From: Bacteroidales bacterium
Lineage (GTDB): Bacteria; Bacteroidota; Bacteroidia; Bacteroidales; Lentimicrobiaceae
Reading direction: 5' to 3'
Length of the DNA: 64,000 nucleotides
Assembly: GCA_016709025.1 (NCBI GenBank)
Contig: JADJEQ010000043.1
Location: forward strand, 1 to 64,000
The notes under the pieces were generated by a model. The model did not search any database. It was not told the DNA's origin and saw only the letters and a list, made by a program, of their open reading frames with translations. Within the stretch, counting starts at the first letter, position 1; each line of letters starts with the position of its first letter. Position numbers and translations under genes: made by a program. This document shows, piece after piece, positions 63,366 to 64,000 of the stretch.

Positions 63366-64000
63366 ATGCACAAGTTATCCTGGCTTAAAAAAGTCAGAAT
63401 TGCTGTTTCTCTGATTTTTCTGCTCCTGTCAGGGGCAATTTTTCTCGATCCTGGTCAGTGGATTCCAGTCAAGGTTATCAATTTCGTAACCTGGCCGCAA
63501 TTTGTTCCTTCATTGATAAGGTTTGCTACTTCTGCCGCAATCATTGCCTCTGGTTTTCTTTTGTTTATTGTTCTAACCCTTATATTTGGAAGAATCTATT
63601 GTTCAAGTGTTTGTCCATTGGGAACCTTGCAGGATGTTATCGCATGGGTCAGAAAAAAAGTTATCAGACAAAGGCCTCTCCGATACACCAAAGCCCGCAA
63701 TATTCTCAGGTATTCGATTCTCACCCTGGTTATAATATCAATTTTTTCCGGTTTTTCACTTCTGCTGAATCTATTTGATCCCTATAGCAATTTTGGCCGC
63801 TTAATGGCCAACCTGGTCAGACCTGCCTTCCTGCTTGGCGGTAATGGATTAGCAGGGATTCTGGAAAAACAGGATATTTTCTGGTTTTCAAAAACGGATT
63901 TCAAAAGCCTACATTTTGCATCAATAACCTTTGCCACTGGTTTCTTGTTACTGGTTGGATGGATGTCTGTTTTTTACGGAAGATTATATTGCAATACGCT
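63366..64000 (+). CDS. Membrane polyferredoxin-like 4Fe-4S protein, truncated by window end
   Basis: This frame stays open from ATG 63366 to the window edge (about 211 residues seen). It begins with a membrane helix (IAVSLIFLLLSGAIFL), then LFIVLTLIFGRIYCSSVCPLGTLQDVI: the GRxYCxxxCPxG motif of NapH/NosR/YccM-type membrane iron-sulfur proteins. A second copy begins at the end (FYGRLYCN). Further helices lie at ILTLVIISIFSGFSLLL and FATGFLLLVGWMSV. The ferredoxin part is expected beyond the window. It likely passes electrons across or along the membrane with the DUF362 partner. Confidence 0.8.
   Translation, partial: MHKLSWLKKVRIAVSLIFLLLSGAIFLDPGQWIPVKVINFVTWPQFVPSLIRFATSAAIIASGFLLFIVLTLIFGRIYCSSVCPLGTLQDVIAWVRKKVIRQRPLRYTKARNILRYSILTLVIISIFSGFSLLLNLFDPYSNFGRLMANLVRPAFLLGGNGLAGILEKQDIFWFSKTDFKSLHFASITFATGFLLLVGWMSVFYGRLYCNT

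Overview
The window reads as chromosomal DNA of an anaerobic member of the Bacteroidota, probably a Bacteroidales relative known only from environmental sequence. The evidence is three proteins with type IX secretion sorting domains (two type A, one type B/gliding-associated), Bacteroidota-style candidate promoters (TAnnTTTG near -7), starts without Shine-Dalgarno sequences, and a fermentative hydrogen-metabolism locus. I see no rRNA, tRNA, CRISPR array or phage module. The only clear mobile element is an IS1634-type transposase gene at the left edge.

Layout. (1) 0-7.6 kb: the transposase, a giant PocR/multi-PAS hybrid histidine kinase whose receiver domain is broken by a one-base frameshift, and a small membrane methyltransferase-like protein. 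(2) 7.9-17.0 kb: a four-gene minus-strand operon of secreted proteins sharing one N-terminal module. Three carry YadA-like head repeats and a C-terminal S74 chaperone domain; the fourth carries MopE-type Asp/Cys repeats. One S74 gene is frameshifted near its start. (3) 17.2-25.5 kb: housekeeping genes dnaX, an AspT/YidE-type transporter, clpB, inorganic pyrophosphatase and a CoA-binding protein. (4) 25.7-27.0 kb: a secreted type B T9SS protein.

(5) 27.4-43.8 kb: a hydrogen island. hydG is followed by two TM1266-family regulator genes. A closely packed minus-strand run follows in the order hydC-hydB-hydA (NAD-linked, probably electron-bifurcating [FeFe]-hydrogenase), a sensory hydrogenase fused to a histidine kinase, a receiver protein, a receiver-histidine kinase, rex, ribF and an MBL hydrolase. 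Divergent from it are a 2Fe-2S protein, a second sensory hydrogenase with a PAS domain, and a SpoIIE-type phosphatase. The intergenic region between the two units holds two tandem Rex-like inverted repeats. The genes fit a circuit in which NADH/NAD+ (Rex) and H2 (two sensors with kinase and phosphatase outputs) control a bifurcating hydrogenase. HydA has Asp where the proton-relay Cys is expected. hydE and hydF are not in the window.

(6) 44-50.8 kb: OsmC, a WbpA/WbpB-type sugar-nucleotide pair, a PiT-family transporter, an aspartate aminotransferase and a conserved small membrane-anchored protein. (7) 50.9-59.0 kb: two large T9SS proteins, one with an interleaved PKD/carboxypeptidase-regulatory architecture present twice, the other with six near-identical DUF4397 units. 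(8) 59.3-64 kb: DoxX-like and SRPBCC proteins, an EamA transporter, a membrane protein, a DUF362 protein and a truncated polyferredoxin.

An unexpected intergenic signal: heptanucleotide arrays begin within about 0-5 bases of the stop codon of three unrelated genes, always with the same polarity and internal order. Other short-word repeat mosaics fill several more 3' intergenic regions.
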